Made by a program: the position numbers and the translations under genes. Below the pieces are notes generated by a model. That model was not told the origin of the DNA and searched no databases. It was given only the letters and a program-made list of their open reading frames with translations. A DNA stretch of 51,166 nt from Bacteroidales bacterium (GTDB taxonomy: Bacteria; Bacteroidota; Bacteroidia; Bacteroidales; JAIPAP01): contig JAIPAP010000009.1 in the NCBI GenBank assembly GCA_021740045.1, positions 1-51,166 of the forward strand, written 5' to 3'. Shown here one piece after another: positions 8,901 to 15,930 of the stretch; the first letter of the stretch is position 1; each line of letters starts with the position of its first letter.

Positions 8901-9758
8901 GGTCATTTCAGTTCCGGGTACATGGGTGAAATAACGGGCGTACATATCGCCGTTTACGTTTACTTCTTCCCAGGTTTCACCACCGTCATTGGTTACATTG
9001 ATGGTGGGCTCGATACCCATATCGAGATATGAGCGGTAAGCAATACCATAATCGGCAGAAAGGAACAAGCAATCAACCGTTTCGCTGGTTCCGAATTGAG
9101 TTGTGGTTACATCCCATGTTTGGCCTTTATCTGTTGAATAAAATACACGGCCCATATTGGTACCGAACCAAATGTTATCACCTACGGCATCATAATTTCC
9201 GGTAATTCCATATTCGCCTGATAAAGGAGCTGGAATATCCTGCTCGGGAACACGGTTCCAGGTATCACCGCCATCGGAGGTGGTATAAAGCTCATAGTAG
9301 CCTCCAACCGGGTCACCCTGGCAAAAGCCGTCGGTATCGTTAAAGAAATGAACAACATTGGCGAAAGAAGAGGAAGCTCCGTAGTAATCCCCTACTTCAG
9401 TCCAGTTATCACCACCATCAGTGGTTTTATAGATACCCTTAGGACTTGAGTTCATTACCGTCCATGCTTCATTTTCATCAACGCCAAAGATCATCGATGG
9501 GGAAGGACTTGAAACGGGATTAAAATCACCGGCAGTCCATGATTGGCCACCATCAGTTGACATGGTGAACTCATCACCCAATGATCCGTCATCATTAATG
9601 GCAAGCGCCCATAACGCATCGGCATTATTCATGCTGGCGCTCACTTCACCGACACCCAGGCCGGTGCTGAGGTTGGAATTAACTTCCGACCAGTCTTGCT
9701 GAGCCATTCCGGCAAAACTTACCGCCAGAACAACTACAAATAGTAACAACCTTTTCAT
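5916..9758 (-). CDS. Large T9SS-secreted protein with BNR/YCF48-like propeller and repeated Fn3-like modules
   Basis: About 1280 residues. The signal peptide is MKRLLLFVVVLAVSFAGMAQ; the ATG at 9758 is preferred over upstream in-frame ATGs because the signal starts there. Residues about 30-360 hold repeated Asp-box-like motifs (TTDGGDNWTE, TSDGGDTWN, STDKGQTWD, TNDGGETWEE), typical of a sialidase/YCF48-type beta-propeller. Then follow a unique jelly-roll-like module and two near-copies of a unit of about 230 residues. Each unit joins an Fn3-like part (GYNVYRD...YGVTAVYDEGES) to a domain with WIHYDDGTN, FxAGF/FPNGF and AWNEI motifs. The C-terminus (LSIYPVPANDFVNVESD to TKKISIQ) is a type A T9SS sorting domain, so the protein should be exported and attached to the surface or released. 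Its ligand is unknown. Confidence 0.88.
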   Translation of the reverse strand: MKRLLLFVVVLAVSFAGMAQQDWSEVNSNLSTGLGVGEVSASMNNADALWALAINDDGSLGDEFTMSTDGGQSWTAGDFNPVSSPSPSMIFGVDENEAWTVMNSSPKGIYKTTDGGDNWTEVGDYYGASSSFANVVHFFNDTDGFCQGDPVGGYYELYTTSDGGDTWNRVPEQDIPAPLSGEYGITGNYDAVGDNIWFGTNMGRVFYSTDKGQTWDVTTTQFGTSETVDCLFLSADYGIAYRSYLDMGIEPTINVTNDGGETWEEVNVNGDMYARYFTHVPGTEMTIVSSSSEPGSEGMSYSTDGGYSWSTLEAGYPYQAHYWWDNETAVCGTWVTAGSGGMLIYEGDPLMTLDPPQNLSAEVDGMDVHLDWDAPGGGGETEELIYDNGTSTGSYSYEGYTMATHMSPSGACQVLTLKYYTTIESGDNTFNTNVYEWEGSQPGTDLIYTGTETAIDGDWMEVDISGENVTFDGDFVVGFGSINATTYLGYDANLNNGRSWDFDNASSWSQWNEAYLIRAIVQYTDGTLAEVGPNGYEKVLNSNPENRTARTHSLSTNNQEPIQNTLGGRALIGYNVYRDGDLLTDTPIEATDYDDLELDPGVYSYTVTAVYDEGESSPAGPVEVVIENPNLDPPNNVQYEVDGNTVMLTWETPGVNPQWIHWDDGTNGNSIGLTSGGSFELAAKWDPSHIMDFDGFSITKVKIFPAGFTCDYKLKIQKGPNAGTLVYEQDLSGLEIEAWNEITLDSPVALDVTKELWVGYEVIEHDAGDYPGGTDSGPAEAGYGDMLNTGSSWVSMSTQYGLDYNWNVQVYVEQADVEPVALNKPANTEFNNESEDLTVVEAATSQSTYSPMAELQGYNVYRDDSQLNSQLIEDLFYDDTDVPPGTYTYGVTAVYDEGESPAEEVEVTVQEPLLLPPSNLEANTSNGDVELTWTAPGEPDEWIHYDDGTNFNSIGGTSGGTMEVAIRFDTDQLQDYDGMKLTKIRFFPNGFTADYQLKVWTGENAANLVHEQMVDGPEIEAWNEIMLDQMITIDASEELWFGYAAIDYDAGDYPAGCDQGPAVAGYGDMIKLGSSWVSMSNEYGLDYNWNIQGGVADMSGFPIQAQPTLEDNVEVDRNTEFAVQSKPAVSLQDGIYSPMMALQGYNVYRDDAMINESLVTETMYTDQDLPTGTYEYYVTAVYDAGESEGSNTVEVTITGIDDVEAGKLSIYPVPANDFVNVESDVTVKSVRVMNHVGQLVYSNDATDKQFRINVSDFDAGVYFIQLETETGVVTKKISIQ

Positions 9759-9785
9759 CATAAATTTTGATTTTAAATTAGACAA

Positions 9786-10129
9786 TTGTTTAGAGATTTG
9801 TTTTCATATTGGTATATCGCAAATATATAACTTTTTTTCAACATTCATCTTTATAGTTAATTGCATTACATGATTGACCCTACTCAATATTATTTTCCAA
9901 AAATAAAATAAAATGCTGGAATTCTTCATAAATGGGGTGAAGTGTTTTTTAAATAAATTTTATTAAAAGTTAATAATCAGCTATTTCAAACCGTTAATCA
10001 AGTGTGGCAGAAGGTGAGAAAAGTTGGATGGATTATATTTCAAATCATTCATGTACCCAACAAACAGGGTAAAAATTCTTAACTTTGCAGGCCTTATTTT
10101 TGTAAGATGTTTAAAAGGAAATTCAACCT
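9786..10129. promoter_or_regulatory. Divergent intergenic region between the T9SS cargo gene and ffh
   Basis: This is an AT-rich gap of about 340 bp with no gene. It holds the leftward -7 element at 9820-9827 and, close to ffh, two rightward -7 matches: TAACTTTG (10080-10087) and TATTTTTG (10095-10102). Neither rightward match has a strong -33 partner. No SRP RNA gene was seen. Confidence 0.5.
9820..9827 (-). promoter_or_regulatory. -7 element of the large T9SS cargo gene
   Basis: On the minus strand TATATTTG matches TAnnTTTG, about 60 bp before the preferred start codon. I see no clear -33 partner. Confidence 0.45.
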
Positions 10130-11479
10130 ATGTTTGATAATTTAAGTGAACGACTCGAAGGTGCTTTTAAAGTCCTTAAAGGACAGGGACATATCACCGA
10201 GATCAATATTGCCGAATCTTTAAAGGATGTTCGCCGCGCATTGCTCGATGCCGACGTAAGCTATAAAATCGCCAAGCAATTTACCGACCAGGTGAAGGAA
10301 AAGGCGCTGGGTCAAAACGTACTGAATGCCGTTAAGCCCGGACAGATGCTGGTGAAGATCGTTCATGACGACCTGGCCGAATTGATGGGCGGCGAAAAAA
10401 GCGACATTAATCTAAAGGGAAAGCCTTCCGTTATTTTAATTGCCGGATTGCAAGGTTCGGGTAAAACCACTTTTACGGCCAAGCTGGCCAATTTCCTGAA
10501 GAAAAAGCAGGGCAAGCACCCTTTGATGGTTGCCGGCGACGTTTACCGGCCCGCTGCTATCGACCAATTGAAAGTGCTGGGCGAACAGATCGGTGTTGAA
10601 GTGTATACCGAAGATGGTAATAAGCAGCCGGTCAAGATCAGTAAAAAATCCATCGATTATGCCAAAGAATACGGCCATGACGTGGTGATCATCGACACTG
10701 CCGGTCGCCTGGCCATCGATGAGGAAATGATGAATGAGATCTCATCGGTGAAGAAAGCGGTTGATCCGCATGAAACTCTTTTTGTAGTCGACTCCATGAC
10801 CGGTCAGGATGCTGTGAATACGGCCAAAGCCTTTAACGATCGCCTGGATTACGACGGCGTAGTCCTTACCAAACTGGATGGTGATACCCGCGGCGGCGCC
10901 GCCCTTACGGTAAAGGCTGTGGTGAACAAACCCATTAAATTCATCGGTATAGGCGAAAAGGTTGATGCCATCGATGTTTTCCACCCCGAGCGCATGGCCG
11001 ACCGTATCTTGGGTATGGGCGATATTGTTTCCTTGGTTGAAAAGGCGCAGGAGCAATTTGATGAAAGTCAGGCCAAGGACTTGCAAAAGAAAATCGCCAA
11101 GAACAAGTTCAATTTCGAGGACTTCCTGAACCAGATCAAGCAGATCAAGAAAATGGGTAATGTGAAGGACCTGATGGGCATGATCCCCGGCATGGGCAAG
11201 GCCATTAAGAACATGGATGTGGATGATGATGCCTTTAAGGAAATAGAAGCTATTATTTATTCCATGACCCCCGAGGAAAGGGAAGACCCCACTATTTTGA
11301 ACGGAAGCCGCAGGAAGCGTATCGCAAACGGCAGTGGCACCAGCATTCAGGAAGTAAACCGCCTGATCAAGCAATTCAACGAAACCCGAAAGATGATGAA
11401 GGCGATGTCGGGTGGCGGCGGAAAGAATATGATGAAGATGATGAAGCAAATGCAGTCGCAAGGCGGCGGAATGAGATAG
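10130..11479 (+). CDS. ffh: Signal recognition particle protein Ffh
   Basis: Ffh is the GTPase subunit of the signal recognition particle. It binds 4.5S RNA and the signal sequences of nascent membrane proteins and delivers the ribosome to FtsY. The 449 residues show the N domain, then the G domain with GLQGSGKTT (G1, about residue 106), DVYRPAAIDQL (G2 region), DTAGRL (G3) and TKLDGDTRGGAAL (G4 and following). The methionine-rich M domain follows (NVKDLMGMIPGMGKAIKNM and a C-terminus full of MMKMMKQM). Length is typical. folD starts 20 bp downstream, so the two are probably one transcript. Confidence 0.97.
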   Translation: MFDNLSERLEGAFKVLKGQGHITEINIAESLKDVRRALLDADVSYKIAKQFTDQVKEKALGQNVLNAVKPGQMLVKIVHDDLAELMGGEKSDINLKGKPSVILIAGLQGSGKTTFTAKLANFLKKKQGKHPLMVAGDVYRPAAIDQLKVLGEQIGVEVYTEDGNKQPVKISKKSIDYAKEYGHDVVIIDTAGRLAIDEEMMNEISSVKKAVDPHETLFVVDSMTGQDAVNTAKAFNDRLDYDGVVLTKLDGDTRGGAALTVKAVVNKPIKFIGIGEKVDAIDVFHPERMADRILGMGDIVSLVEKAQEQFDESQAKDLQKKIAKNKFNFEDFLNQIKQIKKMGNVKDLMGMIPGMGKAIKNMDVDDDAFKEIEAIIYSMTPEEREDPTILNGSRRKRIANGSGTSIQEVNRLIKQFNETRKMMKAMSGGGGKNMMKMMKQMQSQGGGMR

Positions 11480-11499
11480 TTGGATAAAAAGCAGCAGAT

Positions 11500-12381
11500 A
11501 TGATTTTAATAGATGGAAAAGCCACCTCAAGTGTGATCAAAAATGAGATCGCCGACCGGGTTGCAGGCATGATCGATAAAACCGGCAAGCATCCTCACCT
11601 TGCAGCCGTTTTGGTGGGCGATGACCCGGCCAGCCAAACCTACGTGTCGCATAAAGAAAAAGCCTGTAAACAGGTGGGAATTGTCTCATCCGTATACCGA
11701 TATCCCGAAACCATTGCCGAAAAGGAGCTAATGGAGGTGATCGATTTTTTGAACAAGGATGACCAGATCGACGGTTACATTGTTCAACTCCCCTTGCCCG
11801 ATCACATATCGGACGATAAAGTGATCAGCGCCATCGATCCCACAAAAGATGTGGATGGCTTTCATCCCCAGAACTTCGGTCGCATGGCCCTGAACCAGCC
11901 GGCTTATCTTTCGGCAACTCCTTCCGGGATTTTAAAGCTTCTCGAGCGATATGATATCCAAACCGAAGGAAAACATTGCGTGGTGCTGGGCCGTAGCCAT
12001 ATTGTCGGGCTGCCCGTAAGTATCCTCTTACAGCGCAAGGCTTATCCCGGCAACTGCACCGTAACCATCTGCCACAGCCGCACACAAAATATTAAAGAGA
12101 TCACCGCCAGCGCCGACATCCTCATTGCCGCCATTGGGCAGCAGGAATTTGTTACCGGCGACATGGTAAAAGACGATGCCGTGGTGATCGATGTGGGCAT
12201 CCACCGCATCAAATCCGATAAAACCAAATCGGGTTATAAACTCATCGGTGATGTGAAGTTTGATGAAGTCTCCAAAAAAGCCGGCTATATCACGCCTGTG
12301 CCCGGCGGCGTAGGCCCCATGACCATCGTAGCTCTTCTTGAAAATACGGTGAAAGCAGCCTATCAGGAAGTGTATCAGTAG
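11500..12381 (+). CDS. folD: Bifunctional methylenetetrahydrofolate dehydrogenase/cyclohydrolase FolD
   Basis: FolD oxidises 5,10-methylene-THF to methenyl-THF with NADP+ and hydrolyses it to 10-formyl-THF, supplying one-carbon units for purine and formyl-Met-tRNA synthesis in the cytosol. The 293-residue protein has the substrate motif YVSHKEKACKQVGI, whose first Lys is the catalytic residue of the family. It also has KDVDGFHPQN, the Rossmann segment VLGRSHIVGLPVSILL and the C-terminal signature PVPGGVGPMTIVALLENT. Length and order are standard. The gene follows ffh by 20 bp. Confidence 0.97.
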   Translation: MILIDGKATSSVIKNEIADRVAGMIDKTGKHPHLAAVLVGDDPASQTYVSHKEKACKQVGIVSSVYRYPETIAEKELMEVIDFLNKDDQIDGYIVQLPLPDHISDDKVISAIDPTKDVDGFHPQNFGRMALNQPAYLSATPSGILKLLERYDIQTEGKHCVVLGRSHIVGLPVSILLQRKAYPGNCTVTICHSRTQNIKEITASADILIAAIGQQEFVTGDMVKDDAVVIDVGIHRIKSDKTKSGYKLIGDVKFDEVSKKAGYITPVPGGVGPMTIVALLENTVKAAYQEVYQ

Positions 12382-12450
12382 TGCGCTCCGGAAGCACTTG
12401 AATCAATAAATTATAAAGCCTTGATCTTTAGTGTTATGTGAGTAAGCTGG

Positions 12451-12471
12451 TAGTTGGTAGTTGGTAGTTGG
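12451..12471 (+). repeat. Three tandem copies of the heptamer TAGTTGG
   Basis: Three exact head-to-tail 7-bp units lie in the short gap between folD and the next gene. They have no coding context and may be a minisatellite of variable copy number. Confidence 0.7.
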
Positions 12472-12530
12472 TTTGTCTCTTTTCGGCACCTGGATAATAA
12501 AGGCAAGATTAACTTGATAAAAAAACCATC

Positions 12531-13772
12531 ATGAAGATACTGATAACACTCATAGCCCTTTTGCTAACGCCCTTTTTCACCAATGCCCAAGGCGGTTGCA
12601 CCGATCCCAATGCGATCAATTATGACCCCAATGCCCAAACCAACGACGGTTCATGCATTTACGAAACCACCTATTACACCCCCCAAACGGTGATCGATCC
12701 CTTACCTTCAACCCTGAACGAAACCTCCGGATTGATCTATTATAACGGTGGCTTATGGAGTCACAACGACTCCGGGGGCGATGCGGCCATCTATAAATTC
12801 GATACCATTAATGGAAACATCACTCAAACCATAACTATTGGCAATGGCGAAAATGTGGATTGGGAAGACATCGCCCAGGATGAAAATTACATCTATGTAG
12901 GGGATATCGGTAACAATGACGGCAATCGCACCGATCTGACCATTTACAGGCTTGCAAAATCGGAAATCCCGGCCCAGGGCGATGCCACCCTCGAAGCCGG
13001 TCTTATCACTTATGCCTATAGCGATCAGGATGATTTTACACCCTCGCACAACAATAATAATTTCGATTGCGAGGCCATGATGATCAAAGAAGAGCTTATC
13101 TACCTGTTTTCGAAAAACTGGGTAAATCAAAAAACAAAGCTTTACGGCTTTCCGAAGATACCGGGAAACTTCACCGCTGCCCTTATCGATTCACTGGATG
13201 TAAGTGGATTGATTACTGCTGTTGATTATAACAATCAGGATGAAGAGGTTACCCTGCTGGGGTATGAGAATTTCGCCCCGTTTATTTGGTTGCTTTTCGA
13301 TTACGATGAACAGCAGGGCTTTTTCTCAGGGAACAAACGCCGTATTGAACTATCAAACATTATGGGAACGCAAACAGAAGGCTTATCATACAGCTTTGGT
13401 AAAAGTGTTTTCATCTCCTCCGAATCAACCGCCCTGGTTGATCAATCGCTGTATAAGCTAAATACTTCCGAATGGACCGAGCTACCCCCCGTTATGATAC
13501 CGGAAACGGAAAAGCAATCAGGTGTCAGGATAATTCCTAATCCGGCGGATGAGCAATTCGTGGTTAGGGTATGGGGCAAAAAAGACCGCAAGCTTACCAT
13601 ACGTTGTTACACTCCTAAAGGCAATCCCGTTTATCATAAAGAAGTGAACTTCGATCCTATTCCATTGAACCTTGAGGTTAAAATAAATAGTAGAAACTGG
13701 AAAAAAGGAGTATATTTCATAAAAATCTCAGGAGATCACTTTTTCGAGGTGAAAAAACTGGTCGTTGAATAA
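12531..13772 (+). CDS. T9SS-secreted protein with a propeller-like body
   Basis: The 413 residues begin with a signal peptide (MKILITLIALLLTPFFTNAQ). The next segment, GCTDPNAINYDPNAQTNDGS, is a short Asp-rich module common in exported Bacteroidota proteins and resembling calcium-binding type-3 repeats. The body (about 50-330) has repeated beta-strand units such as ETSGLIYYNGGLWSHNDSGG, typical of beta-propeller enzymes or scaffolds; no catalytic signature is recognisable. The C-terminus (VRIIPNPADEQFVVRVWG through KGVYFIKISG to KKLVVE) is a T9SS type A sorting domain. The protein should therefore cross the outer membrane through T9SS. Its molecular function is unknown. Confidence 0.8.
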   Translation: MKILITLIALLLTPFFTNAQGGCTDPNAINYDPNAQTNDGSCIYETTYYTPQTVIDPLPSTLNETSGLIYYNGGLWSHNDSGGDAAIYKFDTINGNITQTITIGNGENVDWEDIAQDENYIYVGDIGNNDGNRTDLTIYRLAKSEIPAQGDATLEAGLITYAYSDQDDFTPSHNNNNFDCEAMMIKEELIYLFSKNWVNQKTKLYGFPKIPGNFTAALIDSLDVSGLITAVDYNNQDEEVTLLGYENFAPFIWLLFDYDEQQGFFSGNKRRIELSNIMGTQTEGLSYSFGKSVFISSESTALVDQSLYKLNTSEWTELPPVMIPETEKQSGVRIIPNPADEQFVVRVWGKKDRKLTIRCYTPKGNPVYHKEVNFDPIPLNLEVKINSRNWKKGVYFIKISGDHFFEVKKLVVE

Positions 13773-13830
13773 TAATCACTTGCTGGTGGGCTTTAATTAG
13801 AAAAGACTAAGTAAAACACATGCAACTGCT

Positions 13831-15783
13831 TTGAAGAAGTTTATCATTCATATCATTTTATTCGCCCTGCTTCCAGCGCTCACTACCTTGGGCCAGATCG
13901 ATCCCGATAAAGAGCTAACCACCGGTTCAAAAAGGGCCGAGCGAAAATATAGGGAAGGCGTTCAAGCTTACCGGCAACTTAAATATAAGCAGGCTGAAGA
14001 ATCACTCAAGCATGCCATTGCATTCGACCATGAATTTGTAGAAGCTTATTTACTGCTGGGTGACCTCTACCTTGATACTGATCAGCAACAACAAGCCATT
14101 AAAGCATACCGAAAGGCCATTGAAGTAAACCCTGATTTTTACATACCGGCCTTTAAAATACTGGGCGAGCTGGAACTGCAACAAGGTCAATACAAGCAAG
14201 CCCTTGACCGCTTCAAAAGGTTTTTGGATTATGAACACATCAGCAGGCGTGAGGAAAAACTCGTTAATAAATCCATTGAACAATGCCGGTTTGCGTTGCA
14301 TCAAATCGAGAATCCGGTACCTTTCGATCCGGTGAACATGGGTGATAGCATCAACAGCAAAGATGACGAGTATGTGAATGCCATTACCGCCGATGAGGAA
14401 ATGTTCATTTTTACGGTTAGAACCAAACCAAAAACTGCCGATTTCCCAGGTTATCAAAGTAAACAGGAGGATTTTTACATCTCACACCGTGTCGATGGCA
14501 AGTGGTCGGCAGCCACCGAAATAGGTTACCCGATCAATACCCCGGGGAACGAAGGCGCGCTTTGCCTCTCACCCGACGGGCAAATGCTGTTCATAACAGC
14601 CTGCAACCGTCCCAACGGTTTCGGAAGTTGTGATATTTATTATTCGCGCAGAGAAGGCGATAGCTGGAGTACCCCGGTTAACCTCGGATCAAAAGTCAAT
14701 TCAAGCCATTGGGATTCGCAGCCCTCCATTTCATCCGACGGACGGACCCTGTATTTTGCCAGCACCCGTTCCGGTGGATATGGTAGCTCGGATATCTGGA
14801 AAACCACTTACACCCGCGAAAGCGCATGGACCAAGCCCGAAAACCTCGGCCCAAACATCAACACCAAGGATGAGGAAATGGCGCCCTTCATTCACCCCGA
14901 CGATCAAACCTTGTATTATTCCTCGAAAGGCTGGATGGGAATGGGTGATGCCGATTTGTTTTACACCAGGCGAGATACCGCCGGAAAATGGCAAAAACCC
15001 GCCAATCTGGGGTTTCCTATCAACACACATTCGGCCGAGATCAATATCGTGGTAAATGCCGTAGGAAATAAAGCCTATCTCTCTTCCCACAAGCTGGGCG
15101 CAAAAGGGAACTTCGATATTTATCGTTTTAAGTTATATGATGAGGCTCAACCCAACCGGGTTACTTACCTCAAAGGGAAAGTCTTTGATAAAAAGACCGG
15201 CGAACCCCTGGAAGCCCATTTTGAGCTTCTCGATCTCTCGTCGGGAAAAACACGGGTGGAATCCTATTCCGATCCCAAAACCGGTGAATTCCTGGTTTGC
15301 CTGCCGGTTGACCAGAATTATGCCCTGAACGTCTCCAAAGAAGGTTACCTGTTTTACTCCGATCATTTTGCTTTAAAAGAGAGCCGTACCGAAAAGCCTT
15401 ATAAAAAGGATATCGCCCTTCAGCCCATCGAGGAAGGAGCCACTACGGTTCTGAATAACATTTTTTTCGATTTGGATGAATTTAAGCTGAAGCCACAATC
15501 CAAGATTGAGCTTAACAAAGTGGTGCGGTTTATGAAAAAGAACAACCGGCTACATGTGCGTATAGCCGGCCATACCGATAGCATTGGCAGCCAAGCATAC
15601 AACAGGGAGCTTTCGATGAAGCGGGCACAGGCTGTTTTCAATTACCTGAAAGATCAAAGCATTTCGAAAGAACGTTTGTCATACAAAGGCTATGGTGAAT
15701 CCAGGCCCATAGCCACCAATTCCACCGAAGCCGGAAGAGCCCGTAATCGCAGAACGGAATTTGTGATCATCAAGGATGAATAG
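13831..15783 (+). CDS. OmpA-family envelope protein with TPR, PD40 propeller and CRD (PorE-like architecture)
   Basis: The 650-residue protein appears to start at TTG (13831), because the upstream in-frame region has no usable ATG and the signal peptide (KKFIIHIILFALLPALTTLG) begins there. Domain order is TPR repeats (about 30-135: YRQLKYKQAEESLKHAI, YLLLGDLYLDTDQQQQAI), then a WD40-like PD40 beta-propeller (LSPDGQMLFITA, ISSDGRTLYFAST, IHPDDQTLYYSS), then a carboxypeptidase-regulatory-like fold (GKVFDKKTGEPLEAHFELLD), then a C-terminal OmpA peptidoglycan-binding domain (RIAGHTDSIGSQAYNRELS). This is the arrangement known for PorE of the Porphyromonas T9SS, which sits in the periplasm at the outer membrane. 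Paralogues with other roles exist, so the T9SS role is a good guess, not proof. Confidence 0.82.
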   Translation: MKKFIIHIILFALLPALTTLGQIDPDKELTTGSKRAERKYREGVQAYRQLKYKQAEESLKHAIAFDHEFVEAYLLLGDLYLDTDQQQQAIKAYRKAIEVNPDFYIPAFKILGELELQQGQYKQALDRFKRFLDYEHISRREEKLVNKSIEQCRFALHQIENPVPFDPVNMGDSINSKDDEYVNAITADEEMFIFTVRTKPKTADFPGYQSKQEDFYISHRVDGKWSAATEIGYPINTPGNEGALCLSPDGQMLFITACNRPNGFGSCDIYYSRREGDSWSTPVNLGSKVNSSHWDSQPSISSDGRTLYFASTRSGGYGSSDIWKTTYTRESAWTKPENLGPNINTKDEEMAPFIHPDDQTLYYSSKGWMGMGDADLFYTRRDTAGKWQKPANLGFPINTHSAEINIVVNAVGNKAYLSSHKLGAKGNFDIYRFKLYDEAQPNRVTYLKGKVFDKKTGEPLEAHFELLDLSSGKTRVESYSDPKTGEFLVCLPVDQNYALNVSKEGYLFYSDHFALKESRTEKPYKKDIALQPIEEGATTVLNNIFFDLDEFKLKPQSKIELNKVVRFMKKNNRLHVRIAGHTDSIGSQAYNRELSMKRAQAVFNYLKDQSISKERLSYKGYGESRPIATNSTEAGRARNRRTEFVIIKDE

Positions 15784-15831
15784 GTATTATTTACTCCTTT
15801 GGTATATTTAATAGATTTTATACCTGAATAA

Positions 15832-15861
15832 TTGCACACCTCTATTATTTGACTAAATTTG
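15832..15861 (+). promoter_or_regulatory. Promoter of the PAS/GAF sensor gene
   Basis: TTG (15832-15834) and TAAATTTG (15854-15861), 19 bp apart, fit the Bacteroidota -33/-7 pattern. The start would fall about 60 bp before the ATG at 15931. Confidence 0.6.
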
Positions 15862-15930
15862 TATGTGTTAATTATTGTTGACTTTCAAGCATAAGTACAC
15901 TGAAAATCAACGAATAAAGCTCGATAACCT

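Noticed and set aside
10742-11530. Long minus-strand frame opposite ffh
   Set aside because: It is the antisense shadow of ffh and of the folD start, with no independent promoter or family resemblance.
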